The position numbers were made by a program, and so were the translations under genes. From DATGQT01 sp033720695 (lineage in GTDB: Bacteria > Bacteroidota > Rhodothermia > Rhodothermales > Rubricoccaceae): DNA of 7,168 bases. The DNA lies in contig JAWWCA010000185.1 in assembly GCA_033720695.1 (NCBI GenBank), positions 1 through 7,168 of the forward strand, in the 5' to 3' direction. This document shows, piece by piece, positions 5,785-7,168 of this stretch (the first letter of the stretch is position 1; each line of letters opens with the position of its first letter). The notes under the pieces were generated by a model, which did no database searches, was not told the origin of the DNA, and saw only the letters and a list, made by a program, of their open reading frames with translations.

Positions 5785-6648
5785 GTGACCACCCCGGCCG
5801 CCCCCCGCACCCGCTCCCGGGCCGCCGTCTACGCCCTGACGGCGCTGACGATGGGGGCCTTCGCCGCCAACTCGGTGCTGTGCCGGCTCGCCCTCGCCAC
5901 GACCGAGATCGACGCGGCCACGTTCACGGCCGTGCGCCTCGGCAGCGGGGCCCTCGCGCTCTGGCTCGTCGTCCGCGCGCGCGCCCGGCCGCCTGCGGGG
6001 ACGTGGGCCTCGGCGGCGGCGCTCTTCGTCTACGCGTCGGCGTTCTCCTTCGCCTACCTCACGCTCTCGACGGGGACGGGCGCGCTGCTCCTCTTTGGGG
6101 CGGTGCAGCTCACGATGATCGGCACCGGGCTCGCGCGCGGCGAGCGCCTCTCGGCGGTCCAGGCGCTGGGGGCGGCCGCCGCGATGGGCGGGCTGGTCTA
6201 CCTCGTGCTCCCCGGCCTCACCGCGCCCCCGCTCGGCCCGGCGGCCCTCATGGCCGCGTCCGGCGTGGCGTGGGGCATCTACTCGCTGCGGGGGCGCGGC
6301 ACGCGCGACGCGACGGCGGCCACGGCGGGCAACTTCCTGCGGGCGGCGCCCCTGTCCGTCGCCCTGGGCCTCGGGCTGGCGCTCTCGGGCACGGGCCTGC
6401 GGCTGGACGGGCTCGGGGCCGGCTACGCCGCGCTCTCCGGGGCCCTCACGTCGGGGCTGGGGTACGTGGTCTGGTACGCGGTCCTGCCGGCGCTGCGGGC
6501 CGCGAGCGCGGCGACGGTGCAGCTCAGCGTTCCCGTGCTGGCCGCGCTCGGCGGCGTGGCGCTCCTCGGCGAGCCCGTCACGCTCCGGCTGGCCCTGGCC
6601 GCCGTCGCCGTTCTGGGCGGCATCGCGCTCGTCCTGCGAGGCCGCTAG
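5785..6648 (+). CDS. EamA/DMT-superfamily transporter (putative metabolite exporter)
   Basis: A 287-residue inner-membrane protein with about ten hydrophobic helices, the standard DMT (RhaT/EamA, PF00892) size and layout of two five-helix repeats. Helix 1 carries GAFAANSVLCRLAL at 24-37. Repeat 1 includes the family-like TGTGALLLFGAVQLTM at 96-111. Repeat 2 ends in the signature QLSVPVLAALGGVALLGEP at 246-264 and a last glycine-rich helix to residue 284. Such proteins export amino acids, drugs or other metabolites; the substrate cannot be told from sequence. I chose the GTG at 5785 because it leaves about 12 residues before helix 1, as is usual, but it has no Shine-Dalgarno sequence. The ATG at 5692 has AGGAGG and would give 318 residues, so the start is uncertain. 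The nth gene follows after 49 bases on the same strand. Confidence 0.88.
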   Translation: MTTPAAPRTRSRAAVYALTALTMGAFAANSVLCRLALATTEIDAATFTAVRLGSGALALWLVVRARARPPAGTWASAAALFVYASAFSFAYLTLSTGTGALLLFGAVQLTMIGTGLARGERLSAVQALGAAAAMGGLVYLVLPGLTAPPLGPAALMAASGVAWGIYSLRGRGTRDATAATAGNFLRAAPLSVALGLGLALSGTGLRLDGLGAGYAALSGALTSGLGYVVWYAVLPALRAASAATVQLSVPVLAALGGVALLGEPVTLRLALAAVAVLGGIALVLRGR

Positions 6649-6664
6649 CGCGCTGCCGTCGTGG

Positions 6665-6672
6665 TAGCTTCC
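6665..6672 (+). promoter_or_regulatory. TAGCTTCC, possible -7/-10 element for nth
   Basis: TAGCTTCC lies 25 bases before the nth GTG, in the 49-base gap after the EamA gene. It resembles TATCTTCC before the DUF4105 gene and the Bacteroidota -7 consensus TAnnTTTG. No clear -33 TTTG is seen at the right distance, so the call is weak. Confidence 0.25.
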
Positions 6673-6697
6673 GGTCCCGCCCGTCGCCCCGTCCCCC

Positions 6698-7168
6698 GTG
6701 TCCCGTCGAGCCAAGGCCCGCGTCGTCCTCGAGCGCCTCCGCGAGCGCATCCCCCGGCCGGAGACCGAGCTCCAGTACCGGAGCCCGTTCGAGCTCCTCG
6801 TCGCCGTGATCCTCTCGGCGCAGTGCACCGACAAGCGCGTGAACCTCGTCACGCCCGACCTCTTCGCGCGCTTCCCGACACCGGAGGCGATGGCCGAGGC
6901 CGAGGCCGACGAGATCTTCCCCTACATCCGCTCGGTGTCCTACCCCAACCAGAAGGCGAAGGCGCTCGCGGCCACGGCCCGGATGCTCGTGGCGGACTTC
7001 GGCGGCGAGGTGCCGCGGACGCACGCCGAGCTGACGCGGCTCAAGGGCGTCGGCCGCAAGACGGCCAACGTGGTCGTGGCCGTGGCCTTCGACGAGCCCG
7101 CGATCGCCGTGGACACCCACGTCTTCCGCGTCGCCAACCGGATCGGGCTCGTGAAGGACGCCCCGACG
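6698..7168 (+). CDS. nth: Endonuclease III, base excision repair glycosylase/AP lyase (3' partial)
   Basis: The first 157 residues of Nth, which removes oxidised pyrimidines from DNA and cuts the abasic site. The helix-hairpin-helix LKGVGRKTAN at 115-124 contains the catalytic Lys121, and VDTHVFRV at 138-145 contains the catalytic Asp139, each one position off E. coli Lys120 and Asp138, so alignment is nearly gap-free to that point. SPFELLVAVILSAQCTD at 29-45 is the conserved N-terminal helix; E. coli has SAQATD. The four-cysteine [4Fe-4S] region expected after about residue 185 lies beyond the window. The GTG start is the only option in frame: a TAG stop occurs at 6665 and no other start lies between. 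No Shine-Dalgarno sequence is visible, the leader being C-rich. It may be transcribed with the EamA gene or from its own promoter. Identity is firm. Confidence 0.95.
   Translation, partial: MSRRAKARVVLERLRERIPRPETELQYRSPFELLVAVILSAQCTDKRVNLVTPDLFARFPTPEAMAEAEADEIFPYIRSVSYPNQKAKALAATARMLVADFGGEVPRTHAELTRLKGVGRKTANVVVAVAFDEPAIAVDTHVFRVANRIGLVKDAPT

Noticed and set aside
5713..6852. Open - strand frame of 379 codons opposite the EamA and nth genes
   Set aside because: It spans two recognisable genes and the gap between them, and its product is Arg/Gly/Glu-rich with no family features.

Overview
The window looks like ordinary chromosome from a very GC-rich bacterium. The best guess is Bacteroidota in the wide sense, in the Rhodothermota / Rhodothermales group. 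This rests on three things: a DUF4105 protein with a C-terminal membrane block, an architecture common in Bacteroidota; an endonuclease III with the SAQCTD variant; and many genes with no clear Shine-Dalgarno sequence. The taxonomic call is inference. There are eight genes, tightly packed, with no gap over about 150 bases. I see no RNA gene, mobile element, CRISPR array or phage gene.

Left block (1-1574, + strand). Three genes fit a sulfur-handling operon: the C-terminal rhodanese part of what is probably an MBL-fold/rhodanese fusion (cut by the window edge), a TauE/SafE-type membrane carrier for sulfur anions, and a small thioredoxin 2 bases behind it. A coherent reading is oxidation of persulfide or sulfane sulfur, export of the sulfite or other oxyanion, and reduction of thiols and persulfides by thioredoxin.

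Middle block (1587-4513, - strand). An aldehyde dehydrogenase of the GabD2 succinate-semialdehyde type ends 12 bases from the thioredoxin stop (convergent). Upstream of it on the same strand, 59 bases away, lies a DUF4105 envelope protein with a signal peptide and about five membrane segments. Perfect GC-rich hairpins overlap the stop codons of both the thioredoxin and the DUF4105 gene.

Right block (4514-7168). A 117-base divergent spacer separates the DUF4105 gene from a small DUF1059 protein (+), the one gene here with both a good ribosome binding site and a plausible promoter. Convergent to it is a DoxX-family membrane protein with an unusual C-terminal four-cysteine zinc-ribbon-like tail (-). 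A second divergent spacer (141 bases) leads to an EamA/DMT-family transporter (+), followed 49 bases later by the first 157 codons of endonuclease III (nth), which runs off the right edge.

I found no clearly new biological system. The items most worth a second look are the DoxX zinc-ribbon fusion, the sulfur trio, and the NAD-type cofactor residue in the GabD2-like enzyme.
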